Source of the DNA: Paraburkholderia terricola
GTDB lineage: Bacteria > Pseudomonadota > Gammaproteobacteria > Burkholderiales > Burkholderiaceae
Reading direction: 5' to 3'
Length of the DNA: 64,000 nt
Assembly: GCF_900142195.1 (NCBI RefSeq)
Contig: NZ_FRAB01000017.1
Coordinates: 1-64,000 of the forward strand
Both the position numbers and the translations under genes were made by a program. The notes under the pieces were generated by a model. It did no database searches. It was not told where the DNA came from and was given only the letters and a program-made list of their open reading frames with translations. Positions 42,773 to 50,921 of the stretch are shown one piece after another (positions within the stretch are counted from its first letter, which is position 1; every line of letters begins with the position of its first letter).

Positions 42773-42865
42773 CGGGCGGACAGGAAATTGATGAGCGTGG
42801 GCTATGGCGTAGGCCGTCGCGCAAAGGCTTATCTGGCGCGGAGGAGGTACTGCTGCATCATCGGC
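42773..42865. repeat. Degenerate 93-bp repeat, copy B
   Basis: Direct-orientation partner of 40261-40353 (shared start CGGGCGGACAGGAAATTG and shared CTGCTGCATCA near the end). Confidence 0.7.
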
Positions 42866-43106
42866 ATATGCTACCAGTCGCAGCCTGGATGATAGAGAGG
42901 GCGGCCGAACGCGTCCTGACGCAGACTTCGCTCGATCGCCGCGAGTTATGCGAGCGCCAGAAATCGACCCATCTCAGCCGTTCAATTAGACGCAATTGAA
43001 ACGACCGCTGTAGAGGCAAAGCAGCCGATCAGCCGTCAGCATTGGCTCTGATACAGACGACTGCATGTGGCCGCACACGCTTCTACCGCGCCGCTCACGG
43101 TGACTG

Positions 43107-43142
43107 CCCCGCCGCTGTGAGGCAACTGCGACAGCAGCGGGG
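43107..43142 (-). terminator. Hairpin downstream of the adhesin gene
   Basis: CCCCGCCGCTGT (43107-43118) pairs with ACAGCAGCGGGG (43131-43142) with one mismatch. It lies 17 bases past the adhesin stop on the minus strand. There is no T-run, so termination is uncertain; it may protect the transcript's 3' end. Confidence 0.45.
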
Positions 43143-43158
43143 GAGACAGCCGAATTAC

Positions 43159-45033
43159 TTACCAGCGGTAACCGACGCCAGCGCCTGCTCCAACCGAGCC
43201 GTGACCCGAAACAGCGGTCGTGATCGAGCCTTTGACCATCCACTTTTGCGTCGCGACCGAGAGACCCACTGCCATAGCCGACTGACCGCCGTAATTGCCT
43301 GCGCCAAGCGCGACAACCTTTTCACCCGGCAGGACAGCCTGCGGCAAGTTCGCCATCGCGATAGCGCTCGCCGTGCCAGCAGCAGCATCCTTGCGATTTT
43401 TCGACATTTCATCGCGCACCGAACCGATGGCGCCGTCCAACTGGCGCTTGTTCACAGCATCAGTCGGAGCCGTACCATCTGCAACGTTGGTAATTTGACG
43501 CTCAGCACCCGGCGCACCGACCGAAACCGTGTTGTCCCGATCCGCAACTGAATTTGCACCCAGGGCAACCGAATTGTTCGCGGTAACTTGAGAATTTGCG
43601 CCAATTGCAGTTCCGTTCGTGCCCGTGACGTTCGAACCATCACCGATTGCAGTTCCATTCGTGCCTGTGACCCTGGAGCTCGTGCCAATGGCAGTTGCAC
43701 GTGCAGCCGTAACAGTCGTGTTGGTGCCGATTGCCGTACCGTCCTGGCCCGAAACATTCGAACCGTTACCGACAGCGGTTCCGTTGGGAACGGACACGAC
43801 CGAATTTGTGCCAACTGCCGTACCTGTTGGATCGGCCACCGTGCCATTCGACACGGTTGTCGAAATCGTGTTGACGGTGGTTGTGAGTGACGTGAGGTTA
43901 TTCGACAGTGCCGCAACCTGCGAAGCGATCGAGAAAAGCTGGGAGCCGTTCACGGCGTCGGTGCTGGTGGCGCTGATCTGCCCTGCAGCCACATTCTGCA
44001 ACTGATGTTCCTGGCCGACCGTGCCGATACTCACGACACCAGTCGGCGTTGCGCCCGCGAAGCCACCGAATGTCACGCCGTTCAACGTGACGCTGCTCAC
44101 GTTCGTTGCTGCACGCGTGACGGCGCCGGAACCGAGTGCCGTCGATTCGTTAGTGGAAGCCACCGCGGCATTGCCGATCGCGATTGCGTTGTTGCCCGTA
44201 GCCTGTGTCACAGCGCCGAGTGCAACCGAACCCGCTACTGCTGCATTCGCACCCACGCCCATGGCCACGGCGCCATTGCCTTGCGCTACGGCGGAATTTC
44301 CGAGAGCGACGGCTTCGCCATTCAGTGCCTGGGCACCCGGGCCGATTGCGATAGGTGAAGCCGGCGTCGTTGACGTTGCAGTCGCGTTTTGTCCAATCGC
44401 TAGGGCCGAGCTGAACGTCGCTCCACCGTTGGCGACCGCCCCGGCCCCTTCTGCCATCGCGCCATTGCCCGTTGCGGAACTGCCGTTACCAATCGCCGTG
44501 GTGTTCGTGCCGTTCGCGACCGCAGCCGCACCTAGTGCTGTCGCCCCAGCTCCGATCGCTTGGGACGAACCGCCGAACGCCACTGCGTTGTTGCCGTTCG
44601 CAATGGATGTGGCACCAACTGCAGTCGCGTTAGTGCCGGTTGCTGTGACGGTGTCGCCAACTGCTGTCGCTTTTCCGCCGTTGGCAGATGTATTTATACC
44701 GAACGCCTCGTTTTGACCCGTACTATCCGTCCCGGCGGTTGCGGGGAGTGTTCCGCCTGAGCTGGCGGGAGGCGACGTTGCAGCGCCCCCGACCGTTGCT
44801 GTTATCCCGCCGCTCTCGCCGCCGACGGCAAGGTTATCTGCGTATGCCTGCCCAACGGGTAGCAGCATCAATGCCGTCAATACCGCCAGCGACACCTTTG
44901 ATTTCAGCGGCGTACCGCCCTGTCCCATTTCCGCTTGCCTCGGCTCTCCCTGCACACCGCGCTGCGTCTCGGCTGTCGCTACCAGCGTCCCAAGTCGACG
45001 ATTCCAAACCAGCTTATATCGGCTGCTGTTCAT
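43159..45033 (-). CDS. Trimeric autotransporter adhesin (YadA-like)
   Basis: The 624-residue product begins with an ESPR extended signal (MNSSRYKLVWNRRLGTLVAT) and a hydrophobic core (VSLAVLTALMLLPVGQAYAD, to about 67). The passenger holds many YadA-head repeats of the AIGNGSSATG type (for example GTAVGNGSNVSG), two groups separated by a short neck/stalk near 370-400 (VAALSNNLTSLTTTVNTIST). The C-terminal ~75 residues form the membrane anchor ending GSVGAGAGVGYRW. Trimers insert in the outer membrane and bind host or abiotic surfaces. GGAAAAC-type ribosome binding site lies upstream. Confidence 0.93.
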   Translation of the reverse strand: MNSSRYKLVWNRRLGTLVATAETQRGVQGEPRQAEMGQGGTPLKSKVSLAVLTALMLLPVGQAYADNLAVGGESGGITATVGGAATSPPASSGGTLPATAGTDSTGQNEAFGINTSANGGKATAVGDTVTATGTNATAVGATSIANGNNAVAFGGSSQAIGAGATALGAAAVANGTNTTAIGNGSSATGNGAMAEGAGAVANGGATFSSALAIGQNATATSTTPASPIAIGPGAQALNGEAVALGNSAVAQGNGAVAMGVGANAAVAGSVALGAVTQATGNNAIAIGNAAVASTNESTALGSGAVTRAATNVSSVTLNGVTFGGFAGATPTGVVSIGTVGQEHQLQNVAAGQISATSTDAVNGSQLFSIASQVAALSNNLTSLTTTVNTISTTVSNGTVADPTGTAVGTNSVVSVPNGTAVGNGSNVSGQDGTAIGTNTTVTAARATAIGTSSRVTGTNGTAIGDGSNVTGTNGTAIGANSQVTANNSVALGANSVADRDNTVSVGAPGAERQITNVADGTAPTDAVNKRQLDGAIGSVRDEMSKNRKDAAAGTASAIAMANLPQAVLPGEKVVALGAGNYGGQSAMAVGLSVATQKWMVKGSITTAVSGHGSVGAGAGVGYRW

Positions 45034-46156
45034 TGCGTTTTCCTTTCTCAGTTAACTGATCGACAAAAAATATTCATGTTTGGTCTCCGTCATATGCATC
45101 ACCCACTTATTGGGAAAGCTAATTAACGACTTTATTTTTTTGCACGGGCATGCTCATTAAGCATCACTAACGACTGTGTTCTCGGTGCAACAGGCAAGCA
45201 ACGTCGCTGCGACGACTTGATCGTCGCAGGCACAGTGGCTCAGTGCTAACTAGGATTACGGCAGTTGGGTAGGAAACTTTATGTAAGTTTTTTCTGAAAC
45301 CTGTGTGCGGAAATCCTTCTAAAAGTCGAACTCAAAGGGTTGCACGCACCAGAAATTCGGCTCCCGCCCAGTGGGTTTCGGGTTGGTGCTGCCAGCGACA
45401 AGGTAAGGCAATGTAAGTTCCCGCAATTCGTCGCCGAGACTCTCTCATAGGCGAATTAAATTGTCTACATAAACCCATAAAGAGCCGGGTGGCCTTGCGA
45501 TATTTAACAATTACGCAACCGCAAAACGCATATTTCGTCGTCAGCAACGATATCCTGGCATTAACCATATGTCGCCAGCATGACGATGACTTGTAACCGG
45601 CTCTAAGTTCGGAACCCGCGTTGAGAGAGCGGATTGATGCTTGACGAGATGCCGAATTGCCTCGACAAAATTCCGAATACGGCAATCGCCGAGCGTTCCT
45701 CCGGACGTTCTGCGTTGTCTTCCGTCGTCCTGCGCAGGAACGCTCAGACGGGAACCGGTCGTTGGCAGCTGAAATCGGTTCGCTTGTCGTGCATTCCGAG
45801 GGTAGATGGGCGAGGTGAAGAACCATTCGGGGAACGTTCGCACCGACGAGCGCGCCGGCGATCAGCATTTATGCGCACGACAGCCATAAATGCTCGGAAG
45901 GCCATTGATCCGCGGATTGGCCCACGCTCCGACGCGCGCGGATCTTCGCAGATGACCGATGTTTGCGCAGTACAGACAGTCGAATATCGTAGTCGCCACG
46001 ATGGCCAACGACAGGAGCTGCCCGGTCGCTGCCCGTCGCCCGAATGAGTGATCGCAATCCGCAGCAGGGGGGCAGCGGTGCCATAGCGGTGCCATTCTTG
46101 CGATCTCTGAGGCCAGTCGATTGATCTGGAAGGACATTTTGGCGGAGTCGATCGGA
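45034..46156. other. Long gap between adhesin and glycosyltransferase genes
   Basis: About 1.1 kb. The 500 bases next to the adhesin are AT-rich relative to the rest and probably hold its promoter and regulatory sites. Beyond about 45,600 GC-rich sequence follows, with short frames but none I can support as genes. It may be remnant insertion-sequence or repeat DNA. Confidence 0.4.
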
Positions 46157-46957
46157 TCAAGTATTCGACGGCGCTGCCGGTGCGCCGTCTCGGGCAAATG
46201 CCCGACTGATCTCATCAGTCCGCCGGGCGCGACTCCTGATCTCGTTGCGAAACAGATCGGACGGTCTTGGAATGCAAACCGCTGCAGAGGTTTGCTTGAC
46301 CAGAGAGGTATGTCGTGTCCGAATCGCGTGCGAGGTATTGGGAACAATTTTGTGGATTCCGCCGTTGTTCACAACGTCGATATTCCATCTCCAGTCTTCA
46401 TAGCCGATGTTGTTCTTGAGGTCGGTTCCGGTGTTGGGAACAGCCCTCAAAAACTGCCTGGACGTGAAGACCAACGAAGTCCATGCGTTCGTGTATGCGA
46501 GATGAGCCAGATGGAAACTGGGGTCCTCCATATCCACGTGCAAGAAAATATGGGGCGTTACGCCAAAGTAGACATTGACCTCCGGGTGCCACGCGACGTT
46601 TCGCGGGTCGGCTTCGGCTGCTTTATAGGCCTCAAGTAGCCAGTTGGCCCCCCAAATGTCGTCCGCGTCGAGGAACCCGATCCATTTGCCTCTGGCTTCG
46701 TTTGCAGCGGTGTTGCGGGCATAGCCGGTATCGCCGTGCTGCACTGTCACTACTCTCAGGTCGGCGCGTTTGGCGGCGAACGATTCGAATACGTGCAGTG
46801 TCACCTCGGTCGGCCTATCGAGCACCGCGAGCATCTCTACTCGCAATCCCGATGCAGCGGCAATGTCAGCGCACCTGCTTAGACTGTTGAGCGAAGCGTT
46901 TGCCAAAAGGCCTTCAGAATGGCCGTTTATGACGGCTGTGATATCAAAATTGGTCAT
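46157..46957 (-). CDS. Family 2 glycosyltransferase
   Basis: The 266-residue product has a GT-A fold pattern: ITAVINGHSEG at the N-terminus, GDTGYARNTAANEARGKWIG, and the metal-binding FLDADDIWGANWLL. It transfers a sugar from an activated nucleotide donor, probably in surface glycan synthesis. It lies three bases after the two-domain glycosyltransferase gene and is the last gene of the operon. Confidence 0.85.
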   Translation of the reverse strand: MTNFDITAVINGHSEGLLANASLNSLSRCADIAAASGLRVEMLAVLDRPTEVTLHVFESFAAKRADLRVVTVQHGDTGYARNTAANEARGKWIGFLDADDIWGANWLLEAYKAAEADPRNVAWHPEVNVYFGVTPHIFLHVDMEDPSFHLAHLAYTNAWTSLVFTSRQFLRAVPNTGTDLKNNIGYEDWRWNIDVVNNGGIHKIVPNTSHAIRTRHTSLVKQTSAAVCIPRPSDLFRNEIRSRARRTDEISRAFARDGAPAAPSNT

Positions 46958-46960
46958 GAC

Positions 46961-49183
46961 TTAATCGAGAAACGATGGAGACACAGACAAGGTCTTGCAA
47001 AAGTGGTCCCACGAGTGCTCTTGCCTGACCCAAGCCATCATTCGCCTGGCGCGCTGGCGGGCCTCATCGGGGGAACGGCGAATTTCGCGAAGCGCGTCCA
47101 CGTAGGGAGCCGCGTCTTTATAGTCCTGGATCAACCAGCCGGTTTGCTCAGTGACAAGGTCGGGAATTCCGCCGACAGCGGACGCGACGACCGGTATGCC
47201 CATGCAAGCTACGTCAGCCAAGGTGAGCGGCAGGCCATCCCAGAGCGATGTGTACAGAAAGGCGTTGTACTCATCGACGGGTAATTCCGATGTAGCGGAA
47301 AACGGACCCTTGATGGTCAGGTTGGGCAGTACGTTTGCAAAGGTTCTGAGCTTCTTCAGATAGGCGTCGTCGCCGTAGCCATAGATGTCGAAATGAAAGT
47401 CTGTTGCCAGTTGGGCGATCTCTATCAGCAGATCCACGTTTTTCTGCATGCAAAAACGGCCGGCCCAGATAACCCGGTTGCCCCGTGGCGAACCGGTTTT
47501 GAATTTCCCGATAGACGCGTTGCCAATAGGTTGATGAAGCGTGATCATCCTGGCGCGCAGGCTCTCCGGTACGCCATAGTCGTCCGCGAGTTCATGCATG
47601 AAGCCGGCGTTGTCAAAATAGACTTTCGTGAGAAATGGCAAGCTGTCTCGGAAGTGTGTGTCCGCATACCCTGCCGCTCGGCCGTCGGCGGTGTAGTCCC
47701 GGCAAAACAGGCAGGCGTAGAGATTCGTCACTTTGCCAAGAGCGGCACCCTTCTGGACAATGCTGTCCCAGCACGCGCCGCTGTTGACGTTCAATACTGA
47801 CTTCGGACGCAAAGCCAGGATTAACGACTCCACCATCTGAATCCTGTCTGACCGCGTTAGCGACGATCCAAATTCCGATAGGACACGAACATGTGCTCCG
47901 ACCGGCAGCCAGTCGATCGACTCACTCCGGTCGTGATCTGTAAGCACGACGAGCGTCGAATCATTGCCATGTTGCTGAATGGCGGCCCGCACCGCGTTCG
48001 CCGCGGCCAGATCGGCGCCGCCGCGCACGAGCCACGGCACAAAGACGATGTGATCGAACGCGTGAGGCAGCGAATCGAAAAGCTTTTGCCATGCAACGAT
48101 TCCCGGCCAGGACTGGCCGCCGTAATTGAAACCCAGCAGCGCGGGCTCGACCAAGGTAGCGTCAAGCAAGATCGTGCTCTCGAGTTCCCCGGCTTCCGCC
48201 ACCATCTTTTCGATTTTGTCTAATATGCGCGGCTGCAGTCCGCATCGGCGACCCTCGGCCTTGCCGATCGTGATGTAGTGGACGAGCGGTTGCAAACCGC
48301 TCTGAGCCACGTCCCGGTAGGCCGATGCGTACCAATGGCCATCGAAGAGCCGGTGTGCGCGCCGGCCTTCGAAGCTTCCATGCCGGACGTAGTGATCAAG
48401 GGGATCAGGCAGGATCGCCAGATCGGGGTAGAGCTGAAGATACAGGTCACGGTCAAACAGCCCTGACTGAGCGATAATTTCCCTCGCCTTCTCGACGGAT
48501 AAGACAGCCGCCGATCGCATGTGCGCCGAGTCCTTACTCATCGAACGGGCATGGAGCCGATAGTAGGCAAGTTCACGCGAATGAAACCTTGCGTTGAACC
48601 CGGCGGCAGCAATGCGGAGCCACATATCCCAATCACAGCATCCGCCCAATGATTGATCGAAGCCCCCGACCATGTTTAGTGCCGATGCTCGGACCATCAC
48701 GCAGACCGGCGGGAAATATCCGCCCAATAGAAGCGACGGCAAAATATTCCCGCTTAACTGATCTCTCGCATGCTCGATCTTATGAGCGTCTGCGATTTCT
48801 CCTTCCTCGCCAACGCGAACGATGTCGCTATAAGCCATGCCTGCATCTGGCGTCGCGGCGAGAATATGCTTCAGATCCTCAAGCATCGTTGGCGCCAGCC
48901 AATCGTCGGCATCGAGAAACACGAAATACTCGCCGTTACTGACTGCGATTCCAGTATTGCGCGCCGTAGCCACACCGGCGTTGGTTTGCCGGATGAGCCT
49001 GATACGTGGGTCGTTCAGCGAGCGCATGAGGTCCGACGGATCTTCGTCGGAGCCATCGTCGACGACGACTACTTCGAATTCAGTGTGGGTTTGCCTGAGA
49101 ACGCTTTCCACACTTTGACGAAGAAACCTTAATTGATTAAAAAAAGGTATTACCACCGAAATTAAAGGCATCGACGTTATCAA
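46961..49183 (-). CDS. Two-domain glycosyltransferase (GT2 plus GT4)
   Basis: The 740-residue product has a GT2 domain at about 1-230 (SVVIPFFNQLRFLRQSVESV, VVVDDGSDED, VFLDADDWLAPTML). A linker contains the YPDLA..HYVRHG..EGR and PLVHYITIGKAEGRR repeats seen in large rhamnosyltransferase-type enzymes. A GT4 domain fills about 360-735 (RVIWAGRFCMQKNVDLLIEI, DGLPLTLADVACMGIPVVAS). It probably adds two linkages in polysaccharide synthesis. It overlaps the epimerase gene by 4 bases (ATGA). Confidence 0.88.
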   Translation of the reverse strand: MITSMPLISVVIPFFNQLRFLRQSVESVLRQTHTEFEVVVVDDGSDEDPSDLMRSLNDPRIRLIRQTNAGVATARNTGIAVSNGEYFVFLDADDWLAPTMLEDLKHILAATPDAGMAYSDIVRVGEEGEIADAHKIEHARDQLSGNILPSLLLGGYFPPVCVMVRASALNMVGGFDQSLGGCCDWDMWLRIAAAGFNARFHSRELAYYRLHARSMSKDSAHMRSAAVLSVEKAREIIAQSGLFDRDLYLQLYPDLAILPDPLDHYVRHGSFEGRRAHRLFDGHWYASAYRDVAQSGLQPLVHYITIGKAEGRRCGLQPRILDKIEKMVAEAGELESTILLDATLVEPALLGFNYGGQSWPGIVAWQKLFDSLPHAFDHIVFVPWLVRGGADLAAANAVRAAIQQHGNDSTLVVLTDHDRSESIDWLPVGAHVRVLSEFGSSLTRSDRIQMVESLILALRPKSVLNVNSGACWDSIVQKGAALGKVTNLYACLFCRDYTADGRAAGYADTHFRDSLPFLTKVYFDNAGFMHELADDYGVPESLRARMITLHQPIGNASIGKFKTGSPRGNRVIWAGRFCMQKNVDLLIEIAQLATDFHFDIYGYGDDAYLKKLRTFANVLPNLTIKGPFSATSELPVDEYNAFLYTSLWDGLPLTLADVACMGIPVVASAVGGIPDLVTEQTGWLIQDYKDAAPYVDALREIRRSPDEARQRARRMMAWVRQEHSWDHFCKTLSVSPSFLD

Positions 49184-50163
49184 GTGAGTTGGACCTGTGA
49201 AACCAGTTGTTTCGAAAAGTGATCGAGCATTTTGCTCATGCCATCTCGCAAACCGGTAGTCGCGGTCCAGCCAAGCAACTGTTCAGCGCGCGATACTTCG
49301 AGGACGTTGACCGGAACATCGAAATATCTCGACGATTCATATTCAACACGGATCGGTCGCCCCAGAATGTCGCTGATCGTTTCGACGATTTGCTTCAGGG
49401 ACGTTCCATGCCCCGATCCGATATTCAAAATGGGCTCGCTCGAGCCGAACGCGTCGGGATCGACTTTTATCGCCGCGGAAAATGCGCTCACCACATCGTC
49501 GATATAAAGATAATCGCGGACGATTGAACCGTCGCCCCAGATCCGGATTTCGTGTCCGGTCAACGCGCGCCAGGCGAAGATCGACGCCGCCCCAAGTTGT
49601 CCCTCGACATTTTGGCCGGGTCCATAAGGGTTGCTGATACGCAGGATGCGAGCATCGACACCGAATTGGCGGCGGTAAAGCATCGCGTAAACCTCCGCTG
49701 ACACTTTCGAAGCGCCGTAGAGCCCCAGCGGCCTCAAGGGATGCGCTTCCGAAACCGGCGTTGTTTCTGGGGCGCCATAGACGGTGCCGCCCGACGAAAC
49801 GAAAACCATTGGGAGGCCGGGGCGTCGCCGAAGTGCCTCCAGCAAACCCACCGTGCCCACGACGTTGGTTGTGACGTCGTCCAATGGCAGCCTGTCCGCT
49901 GTCTTGGGAACCGTTGACCAGGCGAGATGAAAGACGCCATCGACACCTTCCAGTGCGTCATGCCAAGCGTCGACTGACGCGCCAAGAGGGCATTGGACGT
50001 TGAACGCTCCCGGCACCATGCGCCTTACCGCACGACGAACGTCGTGCCCCTCCAGCCGAAGGCGGTCGACGAGCGCCCGACCAATGAAGCCGGAGGCGCC
50101 GGTCACCAGATAGGTTTTCTTTTTCAATTCGATGAGGATTGCCGAGTGCGAGCCGGATGACAA
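49180..50163 (-). CDS. NAD-dependent sugar epimerase/dehydratase
   Basis: The 327-residue product is an extended short-chain dehydrogenase: nucleotide-binding TGASGFIGRA (G22, G25, G28), SSGGTVYG, and catalytic Y149-x3-K153 in LYGASKVS. The length and RDYLYIDDVVSAF motif match GalE-like UDP-sugar epimerases/dehydratases. It supplies a nucleotide sugar to the two glycosyltransferases downstream. It is first in the leftward operon. Confidence 0.88.
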   Translation of the reverse strand: MSSGSHSAILIELKKKTYLVTGASGFIGRALVDRLRLEGHDVRRAVRRMVPGAFNVQCPLGASVDAWHDALEGVDGVFHLAWSTVPKTADRLPLDDVTTNVVGTVGLLEALRRRPGLPMVFVSSGGTVYGAPETTPVSEAHPLRPLGLYGASKVSAEVYAMLYRRQFGVDARILRISNPYGPGQNVEGQLGAASIFAWRALTGHEIRIWGDGSIVRDYLYIDDVVSAFSAAIKVDPDAFGSSEPILNIGSGHGTSLKQIVETISDILGRPIRVEYESSRYFDVPVNVLEVSRAEQLLGWTATTGLRDGMSKMLDHFSKQLVSQVQLT

Positions 50164-50551
50164 ATCAAATAAAACTCGTCAGGGCGTGCACTCTAGCATG
50201 GGCATTTTCTGTGTTTTTTCGCAAAAGCCGGCTGAGGCTGATATTAAATGCCGGTTTATTACTGCGCGCGCAATAAATCGGGTTATGCTTACAAAGCACC
50301 AGAGTCTCTAGCGTGCAATTGAGGAATATTCTCAATGTATGAGGCGCAAATTCTCGGTCTGCGAGAACGAACTGCGAGCCGCTTCGGCTAGTAAGACAGG
50401 TGATTCACGCAAACTACGAGTTGCGGATGGGCGCCGCCTCGGTCGCAGCATGCGCTTGTCCGCCGGCTGCAAGCCGAGTGCAAGCTCGGTGGGCGTAGAA
50501 TGCCGCCTTTCCCGACCTATCCGCGACAGCCTCGCGAACCGAGCCCGCCTC
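50164..50551. other. Divergent promoter region of the glycan operon and small membrane protein
   Basis: About 390 bases. The first 170 bases next to the epimerase are AT-rich and likely hold its promoter. Near 50500 the plus strand has TAGAAT, a possible -10 for the small gene. An open frame from 50339 runs into the small gene but looks non-coding upstream of 50552. Confidence 0.4.
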
Positions 50552-50761
50552 ATGAACAAGCCACCGCGCAAGAAGAATCCGACCTTCGGCATTGCCGTTT
50601 TCATCGTGGTCGCGGTATTGCTCGTGATCGCCACGCTTTTCTATAACGCCATCACGGAAAAGCGCGATTTCGACAATCAGAATGCGACGGCGCCGTCGAT
50701 TTCCTCCACGGCAGCCGCTGCGGCTACCGTCGCCAGGCCCGCGAGCGGGCAGGCGCAATAG
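50552..50761 (+). CDS. Small single-span membrane protein
   Basis: From ATG 50552 (MNKPPRKKNPTFGIAVFIVV) the 69-residue product has a positively charged N-terminus, one hydrophobic helix (about 12-30), and an Ala/Thr/Ser-rich tail, so the N-terminus is probably cytoplasmic. No family is recognised. It faces the FUSC transporter, which converges from the other side. Confidence 0.6.
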   Translation: MNKPPRKKNPTFGIAVFIVVAVLLVIATLFYNAITEKRDFDNQNATAPSISSTAAAAATVARPASGQAQ

Positions 50762-50921
50762 GGCGGCACGGTTCATCGGTTCGACAACCACGCCCGAATC
50801 ACCGGCGACCTGCCGCGCACGCTAAAAACCACGACGCCCTAACGCATTGGCGCGCGTGCGCGACCCGACCTCTCCCGAGGCTTGGCAGGTGCGCGACGTT
50901 CCTCCCCCGCGCGTCGCCGTG

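Larger units (their letters stand above)
42405..43158. other. Gene-poor stretch between the small gene and the adhesin
   Basis: 750 bases without a gene I can support. It contains copy B of the 93-bp repeat (42773-42865) and, near the adhesin's 3' end, a hairpin (43107-43142). Short open frames here look non-coding. Confidence 0.4.

Noticed and set aside
45332..45868. Minus-strand 178-codon frame upstream of the adhesin
   Set aside because: No domain, no ribosome binding site, irregular composition crossing the AT-rich to GC-rich junction.
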